Source of the DNA: Sipunculus nudus
Lineage: Eukaryota; Annelida; Sipuncula; Golfingiida; Sipunculidae
NCBI GenBank assembly: GCA_026874595.1
Contig: CM049317.1
Span: 19,245,882 to 19,309,881 of the forward strand
Direction: 5' to 3'
DNA length: 64,000 bases
The translations under genes and the position numbers were made by a program. Each line of letters starts with the position of its first letter. The stretch's first letter is position 1. Below the pieces are notes generated by a model that made no database searches, had not been told where the DNA came from, and saw only the letters and a list, made by a program, of their open reading frames with translations. Shown here piece after piece: positions 39,999-54,535 of the stretch.

Positions 39999-42432
39999 AA
40001 TTAATGTTACATGCTCAAATATTAATCTTGGATTCTGATAGCAACATAAAATATAGATATTCCATTTGTTGGTTGACACCTGTACTTACCTCCGTACTTG
40101 TTGGTGTTTCCTCCTGTTTAGAGGCCTCTTTTTCTCTACTCCTCATCTGAAAGTGCACCAAATGTTATATTGAATGTATGTCGCAGAAACAACAGACGGG
40201 TAAGCCTGACATCGTAGGTGATATCGACTACATCCTTTGTCTTTACGAGTTGGATTCCGAACTATAAGCTCAATTTGCTCTCATATTCCGATGTTGAGAA
40301 TTCAATGAATGATATTATTCCTGTGTCAATAATAATTTGAAAGTCTAAGGTTAATACTAACGATAATGTGATTGACATTTAACTATTATAGTTGGTTTTA
40401 CCTCCTCCTGGCGGTGACTTCCGGAGTCTTCACTTCGGGTCACGGCGGGGGTCACGGGCACTTTACAAGGTGTCTCTGTTTGCTTTTTTATACCATCTTC
40501 TTCTTTTTTAATATCAGGTTGCGTGTCCTGTTAATAAATAAATAGACGAATAAACTGATACATGTAACAGATACTCAGTGTTTTGTTGGAAGATGTATCA
40601 CATTTTAAGTTTGCATGGCTGGTCAAGCCCTTTGGCATGCCCCTTTTTCATATGTGTCTAAGTCGATTAAAAGCATTTTATGTACTGAAGACTGTATGTG
40701 TGTGTGTGTGGGGGGGGGGGGTATTGCCAGTAAGTTACATCATGGGCGGAACCAGGATTTAGAGTTGTTTGGGTGCCCAACAGTCGGGTAACGGCGTATA
40801 TATATAAGTACTGAAAGAGTGCAATTGGATGCACATTTTTCATACGTGTTTAAATCAAATAAAGCCTTCTATGTATTGTAATGACGTAATATGTGGGAAG
40901 TTTAGCAAGTTAGTTACATCAGGGGCGATGCCAGAATTCAAAGTTGTTGGGTTGCCAGACTTTGGAACACACGCTTAAACATATACATAAATATATATAT
41001 AATACTTTTTGAGTTATCTTGCTAACAGGTAAACCAATAATTCAACAAACCAAATAACCAACAAAGGGATAGACATAACACCTTGCCCCTAATGGGAAAT
41101 GTTATTAAAATCTCTTTTATGGATCCGAAGGACAGATGGACTGACAAACAAGTGTGGGATTATTAATCCGGTTTTAATATTGTTAAGCTAGAAATTATTA
41201 TTTTCTACATTATATTTTGTAACATATGTTCCAAAGTCATATCAACCATTCGTGACCATGCCACTGGCAGGCTTCATAAACATCTTGTTTATTAGTTTCT
41301 AATTCCAATACTTTGATTAGTCAGCCAGTGTTGTATACGGGCACTCATAAGGAGTGATTGAATATTTCTGATCGTACTTACCTCTATCCAAGAACTATCC
41401 GGTTCTGTTGATCTTTGGCTGCTGGCAGTGTCTGGTTTCTCCACTGGGGGCGTTGTCTTTTGCAGATCTCTATCCGATTCCTGTATGGATAACGTATCAT
41501 TAAAGGTTATGTGCTTCTCAATTCATGTCTTACAATTGACAGGGCCCTGAACCCCCCCCCCCAAAAAAAAAAAAAAAAGTTTTCCATGCTTTGTAGAAAG
41601 AACAGTCAATCGAATGGAACATCCTTAATTTATTTTTATTTACAAAAGAAAATGACGATTAATAATCAATCTTTGATTATCATTAAAAACGATGAAAGAA
41701 ATATAATTTGACGTACAAATCATTTTAAACTGAATGACAATTGATAAATTGCATAATTACATGAAATCCGTTTTCTTTTTATTTCAAATTCTCAAACTTA
41801 CAAAAAAACATATAAAGACTCATTTAAACTTGAATTTAGAGTGTCTCCGGACACACCTATTTAAAGATGACGAATCAGCGATAGTATATTCAAACTGAGA
41901 TGTATATGTTAAAAGAACACATGAAAAGGAAGAACGGTGTGGAAATTCCTCAAGGGTCCATACTTAGAGTGCAGAACTGTACCCCCGTCAGGCGGCTGCC
42001 TTGTTGAAGACGGCCCTGAACTTTGAATTAGTGTTTCATTGTGTAGACAGACTAAACTCATCAATACAACTGGTAATCACCCTAAGAATGTATTTTTGGT
42101 ACATTCAATACGCAATGGTTATACGCAGTATTTGTTCTATAATCCACGATACTCCGCTCTTATTGGTCTTACTTTTCTTTTCATTGTGCCGACTGGTGGT
42201 TGAGCCCAGCAAACTATGCTATGGCAAGCAGAGAATGCCTATAGAACATAGCAGGGTATAACAAAAGCATAAATAAGAGAAATATTATTCATTAAAAAGA
42301 TATCTTAATAAACACAAACTGTTATAATTTAAAACCTACCTTTCTGTTTTCGGTTTCATTGGCTTGGTTCGTTGATGCAGGGAGTGAGGATGGCAGATGG
42401 AAGGACCCGCTGTGCCCGCTTCGTGGGGAGGT
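31769..42432 (-). CDS. Exons 12-25: repeated cassette tail with SFRKSK motifs
   Basis: Fourteen exons, all phase 0 and all multiples of three. Recurring types are: ESDxK (exons 13, 18, 23), EK...ETPTSxE (15, 19, 24), a basic exon with SMxSK...SFRKSK (16, 20, 25), GPExE (17, 21) and an acidic 42-codon exon (14, 22). Exons 18 and 23 are both 138 nt and align end to end. The run gives about three copies of a five-exon cassette, the last truncated by TGA at 31771-31769. The basic exons combine Ser with Arg/Lys as in kinase or acidic-lipid binding sites. The tail is probably disordered. Confidence 0.78.
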
Positions 42433-42566
42433 CTGTTGTAAATAACCGAACGTAATTAAAATGACCAACTATATCAACCATGCCTTTAACAAACACTGAT
42501 CCTAATATCATGTGAATTTATCAAGCCAAGTTTGGTATGGTTTGAGGTGTATCCTTTTATATTTTG

Positions 42567-42610
<44 letters not shown>

Positions 42611-45600
42611 GTATATATGTATACATACACACACATATATATATACACACATATATCAGTGGTTAAAATTGGTCATAAAATTAATAATGTTTGATGATTA
42701 GAAAATACCAATGATCGATTATTAATCTTCTATATTACCGTGAATCTGCTTGATAGAATTACATATTGATGGGGTAAATTCAGTATGACTTGTACATCAT
42801 GCCTTAAGATAAGGGTAACGACCAAGTTGTTAGAATGTAATCGAAACACAAGGTTCAGTTTTAATGGTAATCACTATTCTGTGTCCCGCCTTTCTTGTTT
42901 CTTTGACTGAATATATTTGAACGAAATCCCTCACCAGATTCTCGACCCAAGCCGCTGCAGGACTACCGACAGTGCTGCCACCTGCTGTCCGGCGCTGTCG
43001 ACGACGCTCAAGGCGGGAAAAGATCTACAAAAATTAAATACAGATATGAATATGGTCGTATTTTTTAATATAAAATATACGTTTAACAAAGGAAATCCTT
43101 CCATGAGAGTATGAAATAAGAATAATAAAATTACAAATGCATTTACATGTATTTTTAGAATGTGGATTGTGTATACAAAGTGCAACGCTCCAGTCTGCAA
43201 TTCTTTCAAAAACTTTGTTTTATACAGTCTGTATCATAGTTTTTAGATCTTGCTTAATCATACTATGTGTAGAACAACATATTACCTGTTTAATGTATCA
43301 ACTATGTAATTATAGTTTTTAAAATTATGTATGCAAATATAACAGGTTTATGTAAATTTTATTACCCATTCCTATTTCCTGTTAGTACATTGCAGCCAGT
43401 CCAATCTTCCTTATCCTACTACCATTACAATTACACATGAACTGTGTAAATTCGTAAATTTTGAAAATAAAATAAAATGCACAATTTTAGCAGAAAATGG
43501 CTAAATGTACTTGTTATGAAAATAATTGTGTTTTTGCTTCACCGAGTTGCACTAAGAGCCGCCGTTTGGTTTGACTCCAGGTATTGTATTTGATTTACCT
43601 TTCCCATGTCCACATGTTCTGTATAGGTGGTGGTAACATCTTTTAATTCTTTTTGGACACGCCCTCTCGGTTGAACCTGTTCTTGTTTCTGTCTCCTGAC
43701 ATTGAACTTTAAGTCGACCCTGAAGGTATTTGTGGCTTCCGGCCTGCCATCCCCTCTGATGACGAATTCCGCCGCCAGGCGCCAGGGACCCCCTTGGTGA
43801 CAGGACACCAAATGGTACAATTGTTTGGTCTTAAAAAAAAAAATGTTGAAAGCATAATTTGATATCATCTGACTCCTTGTTTATTATTATGGTTTTTCTG
43901 TAAATAAAAATTTAGTTTAATGAGAGTTAAGTATGTACTTATGGGTTGTTAAGTGCGATCGAATTGGAATTGGATTGGAAAATCTTTATACCAAAGATAG
44001 CTAGATGCGCTTTGGGAAAGCATTTTCGATTTAAGTCTGCTATATTTGAGAAAGTGTTGTCACTGGTTTTGGCTTTTTAGATATCGCTAATTCATTAGTG
44101 ATAATTCAATTAAAGAGTGCCTAATTTGTGATTTGGTTACAAATTTGTTATATAGAAACAAATCCATCGTCGGCTTATTCACGCGCTTGCTGAGAACAAT
44201 ATTCCGTACATCCCAGCAGTCCAGCCTCCATGCCTGACATCTTATACTTGTATCAATGTCAGGAAGAACACTGTTCTGTGCTGCGGGTTGCCCCAGTATT
44301 TGATAATCTGGGGAGTGAGGCTGGATTATTTACCTGTGTATCGTTTCCATCAACTCTCCATGTACGGCCCCTACAACCTATCGTCATGTCCAGCAGATCA
44401 CTTTGTTGCACAGCGGGCTGTACTGGCATGTCAATCAACATGTCCTTACGGATCATAATTCCTTTCTGCTTCGACCGGAGACTCTGAAGGATTCAGTATG
44501 AATGGGAAATCTCTCTATAATCTACAGCTTTAAAAATATGATATTAACCTCCCTATTCAATTGGCTTTCTGTCAATGATTACTTAAAAGACGGATGGACG
44601 TTGGCCGTTCTTCGAGAAATCATGATTCCAATACCCTTTAGGTCTTAAAGAAAGCCTGTCGTTAGCATTGTTTTGTTGCATATTATTTACATTATATTTA
44701 ATGCCAACAACATAAGAAAACAATTAATTACTTAACATTTTTTATATTTCCTTTCATCGAAATCAATATTTGTAGCATACATATTTAACCCAAAAGACAG
44801 AACTTTTATGTATTATCAATTAACATTACTCTTAGCTCTAAATGTTATAAGAAGAAAGATTATAAGCAGGACTGTTTAATGGTTACCTGAATACTCTCTC
44901 TGAAATTGTGCATCCATTCCATCATATAAATTCTGAGGGTAACCTCTTGGTACGAGCTCTCAGCCGGTCGGTCATGAGGCTCCGCGAACAACACTGCCGT
45001 CAGTCCCAACTTCCGTATCCTACTACCATTACAAGTACACATAAACTGTGTAAAGTGTGTGGTGTACACTATCACCTTACCAGGTCTGACCATAAAAGAA
45101 ACTTTTTGTTCAATTCCTTTCTCTTTTCTTTGAGCTTTCTTCCATGGATTAGCGGCAGTTTTACGATAATAAAGGTTTATTTCTCTCAACATCGTGGCTT
45201 GTTCAAACTTGTGCGGGATGACCAACTTCAATGGCTTATTAAATGTATATGGGGCATCAATTTCAGGAATAGGAGATATAATTTTCTGTCCCTCTGGCGC
45301 TTGGTACGCGTATTCTTCAAAATCCCCGTGTACTTTCATCATAAAAGCGTACTTTTCCCCTTGTGGGACAGCGCCCTCTGGTACGCTCAGAATCACATCC
45401 GAGTGCGGTATTTTAAACTCTCCTCCGTCGGCGTCAAAAACTTGTCTTTCTTTTCCGGAATAGGTAAATCTTGGTTCCGAATCATCCGAATCCGGATACA
45501 CCTCTGAATCCGAACCACCATCGTCGATTTCGGTTTCAGGAACCTGTGACACTGATTCCAAATGTTCTGCAGATTCAAAGGGATTCCCACCTGTCTTCAC

Positions 45601-48600
45601 TGGATACGATGGGCTGGCGGGTACCTGTGTTGTCCTTGGAGACCAGGATTGTTTAGCATCAGAACCATCTACCCCATCGTCATGACAGAGCGGAATTGTT
45701 AGCTCCACATCGTCCGGATTCGATACCTTAATATAAATAATATAAATAAATATAAGAATATACTTATCTATAGCTAAATAAAGGATACATATCATATATA
45801 CAATATCTGATATTTCAAATAAATATACAATGTCATATTTTATACTTATAACTTGGAAATAACATATACACACGCTAAAAATGAAAAACACACAAATGCG
45901 GGTATCTACATAATCCTGTAAATTGAAAAGTGTCACAAAAAATCGTGCCGGGTATAAACACTAATACTCGGTTTCATTATTATTCATAAAAGTGATGATA
46001 ACGATCCGTATCACTAATTTTGTCTTTTGTATTTTATCAAACATTTTTATAAATAATTTAGTAACAAAAACACATTATCAGACACTAAACTTAATTGTCA
46101 ATACCGTACCGCGGGTGTCTCTTTTGACCTCCTTCTGCGGAGAACGAAGATCATAGCAGCTCCCGCCAGACAGGCTACCAAGAGGACCCCGAGTACTGCT
46201 CCTACTATCGCCCCTGTGTTTGAGCTTCGGTTAGGTGGCGGATCCTGTGCCTGAGGGTCGACTGAAAAAGCACACGTGACATTAACAAACATATGCTTCT
46301 CATAACTATATGTTTTTTCTTAAATGCAAGTTATGATAGTCATAACTTATTTAAGTGCTTAATGACATCTGCTCCTAATATATGAATATATAAAATATTC
46401 ACCTAATTAAGGTTTTTAATAATTAACCATTTCTGGTATAACATAGCACTCTCTCGGATTGATTTAATGTAGGGGCAGAAAGATTGGGTTCAAGTCAAAT
46501 TTTGCTTTTTAGTGCATTTTTAGGTTGTCTAATTAGAATCTTTAGTTTTCAAATAACATCATTTTCCGATGATTTTTTTTGCAGAAAGACGAGGTATTGC
46601 TTAGATATAATAAGTAATATTTTTAAAAGATTCTTTTAAATTTTTGGACGGATCTTGATGCAGATTCTTGATTGGCGAAGGTATGAGCTACCTGAGGGAT
46701 TTCCTGTTATTATCATAAATATTATCAATACTGGCTGACGAGAAGGTTTGCATCGACACAATACGTACCTCTAACCGTGTTATTCGTGGTGGAAAAGACA
46801 CTGGTAGTTCTTGTAACTCTGGGGATTTCCGTCGGCTTCAAGGTTGTTTCTTCTGAAAAGGAAGCTCTTAAGTCATAACTGTCCACATTATCATTAGTAT
46901 GCAAACCATGCTTTCTGAACGAAAAGTGTAGAAGTATGAGTTAAAAATGTAGTAGTAGTAGTAGTAGTAGTAGTAGTAATACTAATGATAAAAGTAATCA
47001 AAATAATAATTTACAAATATAACAACATCTTAGGTATGTAGAGATGTAATGGTGTTTCCTCAAAGACTGGAAAATAGTAATAAACATTGGGAAAACCAGA
47101 CCACCTGTTTGTCCTGTATTAGTCCTGTGCGAATTTCAGTTTATGCATACACAAAATATATATACCCATCGAAATACAAGGGTTAGAGTTGAACAATTGG
47201 TGACGGTGCCGGGGTTTGTGGGTAGTGCTGGATGGTGAATGGGGTGGGGGTGGTTTGGGGGTGTGGGGTCGGCGGGGGAGGGAGGAGCTGATAAGGTACT
47301 AATGCATGTACAGTTGATCAAAGATTCATTCTTTCCGATGCAAGTCTGAATTCATCGGGAGACGTATGGATTGAGTGATCCTATAGTTATTTTTTTAATC
47401 ACTTGGATGATACATTTTTATAAACGTGGGTAGAAATTCAAGGTATAATTATACACTCAAGAAGACATATACAAGGTATATAAATTTTAGGATGCAACTA
47501 GTCATGAAAAAAAGATCCATATTTAAATTGACAAATTGGATAAAGATTATACCGACATCAAAACTAAATTAGTGACAGATGCTCTCGGTAAAGTACGCGA
47601 CTGTGCGGCTCTTTTGATTTATGCATATTCCCTTTATATTTCGGAATTCTTAAATAAACATTATACTGATCTGCTATTTTATATGATTTTAAAAATATTT
47701 TCTGCGCAAATTAATAAGGAGTCTTATTTGATAATGGTTCCCAATCATTATTCTATAAATTAGGTATGGATACAAAAAAAATTTCAAAGTAATTCTATAT
47801 GCATTTCCATCTGAACTCCATTTATGCGAGTGATAAAGAGACAAATATCCATGTTATCCGGATGCAGGTAAGTTGATCGAACGATATACTATTTCGATTT
47901 AAGGAAATGGAATTTTCGGACACAAGGTAGAGAAATAAAGGATTCTTATATAATTTACTGATTGTGATATAAGGAAAATATTCCAATCCTGCCACCACGG
48001 AGCCGCCGTTTTACCTCTTACAGTCATGCACATGGCGCTGTGGCGTTTTTGACAGTTCTCCGCCCTCCAAAGGTATCTACCTTGCTGGTCCCTGAACACC
48101 ACAGCACAGTCCCCGGCCTGGCTCGGCTGTCCCGGTGCCCATTGGGTCTGCAGGGAAGGCAGGTCTGTGGAAATATAATCAAACTATCTTGGCGAATATG
48201 TGGCTACCAAAATGTCAAGTAGTGTCAAGTAGAGAAAGGGGGAACAGCATAATAGACCTTTGTCATCTCAATTTCTCTCCCTGTCGGCGGTAAATGACAC
48301 TGCGTGTTCGGGTCTAGTATATTAACAGAATATAATCATATTTTGTTATATTTCAAATTAAAATGTAAAATATACTACCTCACCCTTAACTGTAGGCTAC
48401 CTGTTTGAACCTCTGGTTTATATTAGCTAGCATGTGGCAAAACACGCAACTACCGACAAATAGAACCCGAACAAAGCAAACCATATTTAAGCGGAGTGCG
48501 CATGCTAATGAAAAAGGTCCATTTAAAAAAAATAGAAGGAAAAGAATTAAAATCAATCCGTAGTATAGTAAAGAACTGAAGACCCTGTCAGTAATGTGAG

Positions 48601-51600
48601 ACAAAACTAAACAATGAACCAAGAACAATGAACAATGTCCTAGAAGACAAACTTATGGTAGGAATATAAAAGATATAAGTAAAGATAAAGCTGTCCTCAA
48701 AGAAGGAGAAGGATTGATACGTCTGAGATTACAAGCACCGGAACAAAACAATATGTAGCTATATAAAAAGTAACAGCGGCTGTCAAAGAACATAGTTTGT
48801 TAGACCAGCCGTATCGGGGAGCTGAGGCCAACAGGAACAGAACCAAGCGAAAAAGTAGGTAAGAAAATGGAGTGTTCGAGCTTTGGAATAAAATTAAGGT
48901 CAAATATCAGGTGATACTCTGTCACTTTGAATTGATATTTTGTCCAAAGGGCATTTTTTTAAAACAGCTTTCTTTGAGATAATTGACCTAAAAAGTCTAT
49001 CCATAACAAAACATTACTCACAAATGTACATAGAAATGACCAATCAACACTCATAAGCCTATCCTCTCTACGGGGGTGGGTGGCTTAAGTATATTTATCA
49101 ATTAAGCATAACCTGAGAACGTTTGTTATATATTTAGCTTCGAAAAGTGTACAAAAGCACGAAATTGATTTTTGAAACACTGACCAGACATGGGTCGAAT
49201 ACAGCAGAAATGTGTTCGCATACGAATACGAATACAGCAGGGGTACATGAATACGAATACGAATATAAATACTCCAATCCAAACAGAAATGTATTCGAAT
49301 ACGAAAACGAAAACAAAAACAAATGTATTCATGAATACAATTTACTGAAACAAAAAGAAACTATGAAGTATCATTTTTGTTAAATATTATTAACTGTCAT
49401 CATCAAATATTCACACTTCCAAAATGTATTTAAGTCCAAAATTCCAAATATTCATGTAATCTACTGTGTATGCATTATACATACCGAATAGTGACGGAAT
49501 ATTATATATTATGGTACTTGTACCTGTACCTGTACCTAGGTACACAATTCAGAGTGCCAGTACCTGTACCTGTTCCTGGCTGTCATGAGTAGGAAGTACC
49601 TTGTACCTGTACCTCCAACTAAAGTTCCTGTACCTGGTATAAGGTACTCTAGGTACAAATTTGATACTGGTACTTGAAATGGACACCAGGCTTGGGTCTA
49701 TTGAATGTACAAAGCTGTCACCCCTGTCAGGCAAGTTAGCCATCTTAGGCAGGAGTAATTACAAAGCATTCATCCTTGCTGCCTTTGAAGCTAGCTACCT
49801 GGCTAGCAACCTGGTCAACCTCCAGCCTTTTAAACAGGAATTTCATTGCAGCATTATATTAACAGCACAAAGTATTCAGCAACCAACAAAGGATAGATAC
49901 AGGGGTTTGCCTACATGCCCCATGTCTAAAGTTGTCTAGTATGTACACACGGAACAGGGTTGGGGCCATTTACTTGTACCTATATCTAGGTACACAATTC
50001 ATAGTTATATGGCTTACAGGTTTACCAAGATACTGGAATGGACATCAGGTTTGGTCAAGTAAGGTTCTGAGCTGTCATCCCAGTCAGGGCTGTTACCTAT
50101 ACCAGGCAGGGTATTTACTAGGCTTTCAACCCTTTGAACTTGAGTGGACTTGGGCTAGTAGCATGCTGACCTAGCTACCTCCAGCTTCTACACAGGAAGT
50201 TCATTGTGGCATTATCAGACATAAAGGGTACAGAGCAAAGGCTATGGACAGCGTTGCTTGCCCCATGTAGATACCTGTTGTCTAGTATGTATAAAGATCA
50301 TTGGTGTAGGATAAACGTAGAAGTAAAGAGGGTCTGACTGATGCAGATGTACATACAAATGACAGAATAAACACATTAATATTTATTTAATATGAATAAA
50401 GTAAAAATGTCAAAATGTGTAAATAAGATTAGTGTGCATGTGCATGTGGGTGCAAATCAATCACTATTGAAATAATGGCACAAATGGATAATGGACAAAA
50501 GGTAAATAATATTAATGTATACTGCATGTATTCATGAAAAATATTCATGAATGAGAATACTTCTGCAATGTATTTGAATACGAATACAAATACTTTTGTA
50601 CTTTTTACAAGTGTATTCGAATACAAATACAATTACTGAAAATACCTGTATTCGAATACAGTGAATACGAATACTGAATACGAATACCCCATGTCTGACA
50701 CTGACCTGTGTATATTTATCAATTAAGCATAACCTGAGAACGTTTGTTACATATTTAGTTTCGAAAAGTGTACTAAAGCACAAAATTGACTTTTGAAACG
50801 CTGACCTGTGTTGCCGTCGTTCTGATATCGCCATTCCTGCTTTCTGAGCCCGATCCACACCTGAAGTTTGTCCTTTTTGTCTGTCTTGTACCATTGGTTG
50901 AAGAGGATGTCACGTGACGCCTGGTCCCTCAGTATGGCCAGCTGGTACCTTTCTCGTTGACAGCGATAGTGAGCGTCGTACCAGTTGTCAGCGTTACCGA
51001 AATACATCACTGACACGTTCACCAGTTGTATACAATTGGTGGTTGATACAGAAAGCCTGGCACAAGGCTCTGTTGAAACATAAAGATTATTTAATTTTGT
51101 TACATTATGCTGCAGGGTATATTTAAAGGAAATTTTTGAACTGCACAAAATAATCAAGCATTTTCCGTCGGCATGAAATGCACGAACCGCTTAAAACTAC
51201 ACCATTTTAGGTTCATAATGGCGGATCTCTTGGTTAGACTAGTAATCCACGCTTTACTGTGCTAGGTAGCAGTCTAACCTCTTGGAAGTGAGGTAGTAAT
51301 TTCTCGGAAAGACACATGATGACGCTAATGAAGACTATGGGTGGGGCACCATGGTAGGCGCCCTGAAAATGGTGAGGCAAGAATTCGGATATCATGTCTT
51401 GATATGATAATACGTGTGTTCCAAACCTAGCATTAAGAATTGATCTGAATATAAATTACATTTATGGAATTATTTGGTTAATAAACTCTCAATTAGCGCC
51501 CTTCTTGTTTCTAACCCAATCAGTAAAACCTCACAGGGTGACAAGACCTCGCATGCGCACTCAGAGGGTCTGGCATGAAGGGCGGCCTTACGATTGTAAA

Positions 51601-54460
51601 AATTTCAGGGAAATAGTTATTGAACAAGCATACACAAAAATGGAGCTTAAGTTGTCATTATTTAAGAAATGAAGAGGCCAGTGCGCCTCACAGCAGGCGA
51701 CACCATACGTCAGTGTAAGAAACTAACATCGAACTTCCATGGTTTAATCGGTCCGACCGTCGCTTTAACCTTTCACACCGACACATTGTGCCACGCCTAG
51801 TACATATAACATATATAAGTACTCTCAGGCGAAAAGGTTGAGAGGAATGGTGGCAGGGGCCATTTGCAGGGAAAATTAAGTTAACATTTTCTGTTGTAAA
51901 CTTATGTTACTTTACTAAACTTAAACTTCGTCTTTCTCCCATTCACGTTCTCATTCAAGCAAGTTTGTGGCACTTGTGGCACACAGCCTCAACAGGTGAA
52001 TTCGGCAACTTAGGTAACCATTTTTATTCTTCAGTAGTATCCAAATATATATATAAAAATGTCAATACATAAAAAGCGTCCTCAGTGCAAAGTGGCCAAA
52101 AAGGAATCTCTCCACACATGATTATACCCTGGCTTTTGTTCTCTCTCTCTCATTGGAATATAACCAATAACATCACCCCATTCACTCCATTGGTCAGACG
52201 GGTAAGGTGAACTCCACCCACTATACTGGCCAATGAAATGAAGGGAGAGTTGGTTGATTATACCCTGACATATACAAGGTCTACATACAGTGTAATTATA
52301 TGTTATCGTGATATCATCTATCTGTGTGTGCTCCTATAGCTGACTAAACATCACGGGACCCCCATTTTAGTAGTCACTCTGATGAGATAAACACCTTTAC
52401 CCTGATGAGATTTACAGATTAGGACTTGGCCTGTACAAATCAGGAACCCAGTGACCAAGATAAGGGGATTATGCAATCAGTACCCAGGCATCATGGAACA
52501 AAGGCTTGTTATACATGTGTGATATGTCACAAGTTACCGCAGAGGTTTGAATGTATATAAAATATTAAATTAACAAAATCAGTAAAGTTATAATAATAAT
52601 TAAAATATTCATATTATTGAGAACAGCTGCGAATGAGAGAGAGAAGCCCGTTGAACTCATTTAGTGTGACATGAAATACCAAGAATATACAACAAATCAT
52701 GCCAAATCTTACACTGTGTTCTGATGTAGCGACCATGATTTACCTTGAGCCTGGCACAGATAGCCGTATCTCTTCAAGGTACAGTTGTCGGCTTCTAAAG
52801 CGTTGTCCCTCAGGTGGAAAGTGCCGCATTTCATGTGCCCTCCCCACTTCTCACTGGTGAACCTCGGGTCTGTAACATAAACATCACAGGTAATACAGAT
52901 TACGACACATATACAATACACATATTTAGAGATATTTAGCAGAATATAGCAGAATCAGTGATTCCACGGGGAGAAAACTCCAAAACTAGTAAGGGCAAGT
53001 TAGACTAGAATATACACTGAAAACCTAAAATCGCTAGGAAACACTCCATCCATTGGCTGTCCTGATAAACAAATTATCCATCAAAATGGCACATCTTCTA
53101 ACAATATTAGTGTGTCATATATATAAATATTAAATATAATATGGATCATATTTGCTAATTAATGTAACTGGCTGATAAATAGAAATCCATATTTGTGACT
53201 CGTACCGGTCTACATTGTCGTGCCGGATACTGGTTCACGTTTTGAGATGGGTACCAGTCTACATGCTTACCTGCTTCCATATTGTCCAGCCATAGCCAGG
53301 TGTAGAGTTCATGTCTTTTAAGTCCGAGCCACGCTGACTGGAGGTTGTTAGTCGTCATGGCAGTCTGAATGTCCCCTTTCTGGTTCTTATACGGAGGTAG
53401 GTAGTCTCCCCTTGATTTACATGAAGAATATGCTGCCGGCCACGTGTTTGTTCCTGGTACCACTTCCAATGTAAACGCATACTCTGAAATAAGTATATTA
53501 AAAATGGAAAATTATATGAACCGCAAGAAGTTTGGTGAGTTGATATGGACAAGAACGTATAAAAACCTGAACTTTTTTTAAATCATAAGATTTTACACAG
53601 ACCTTGTATCCGTTCTGACAAACTATGTAAGAGAGATATCTAGAGATGTGTTTTTTTATGAACAATCCCCTTTCTGGGAAGGAAACTATTAAGAATGCCC
53701 CGTTTTTTTAATTTTGGTGGAGGTAACCGCCTCCATTTTTTATGCTGACTTATCTAATTCTTTACCTAAGTATGTATATCTACAGAATTTCCATTACGGT
53801 TTGGGACTACTTGACAGAGTGGTAGCACTCGCTTCCTATCATTTTTATTTATATTTTGTATCCTAGTACCATCCAGGCCCGGGCCCTGTTGCAATTAGAA
53901 TGTAAATGACTTAAGCCCCTAATGGGAGATAGGCCACGAAACCTGACTTAGGCAAGCCCGCGATTTAAGTCTGTTGCAATAACGCGGTTTTAGCATAGAC
54001 CGGCATAAGTCCTGGAAATCCCCATATCAGCGCCATCTATCGGTGGACCTGTGACACCTGTTACATGTATAATGTATTTTTTTTTATCAATTTCTGGCTG
54101 AGTATAAACAGTTTTTATAACATTCGTTCAGCTGCTTTGTAAATATAATTTCACAATAAAAATGGTCGGTATATATCTTTTATTTGCAACGAGGCAGATG
54201 AAGGATGCAGATACTTAAATTTTGGATGATATATAGGATCTACATTACAGTTGATCTAACCATAAATAGTCCATACATTAAAAATAAATGGGCCAACGGA
54301 ATTTTCAGAATATAAATACAACTACATAAATATTAACATCTTTGGATTCATTTTTTTATGTCAGGAAATGGAGTATGGCCGTTGCATCAGCATAAACATG
54401 AAGACCCAATTTCACAGTTCAGTGGGATCATTATATAGCCTTATAAAGTTATAGGGCCGG

Positions 54461-54535
<75 letters not shown>

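Noticed and set aside
39781-39999. Open frame rich in Ile/Tyr over a TA microsatellite
   Set aside because: Dinucleotide repeats give long stop-free frames by chance; the same holds for frames at 32827-33009, 42512-42694 and 60593-60805.
43599-44483. Death domain within or after exons 9-10
   Set aside because: Looked for because ZU5-UPA proteins usually have one; the residues fit beta strands and basic linker, not a six-helix fold.
44908-45507. 199-codon plus-strand open frame opposite the ZU5 exon
   Set aside because: It is the shadow of the coding ZU5 exon; the minus strand carries clear domain motifs and correct splice sites.
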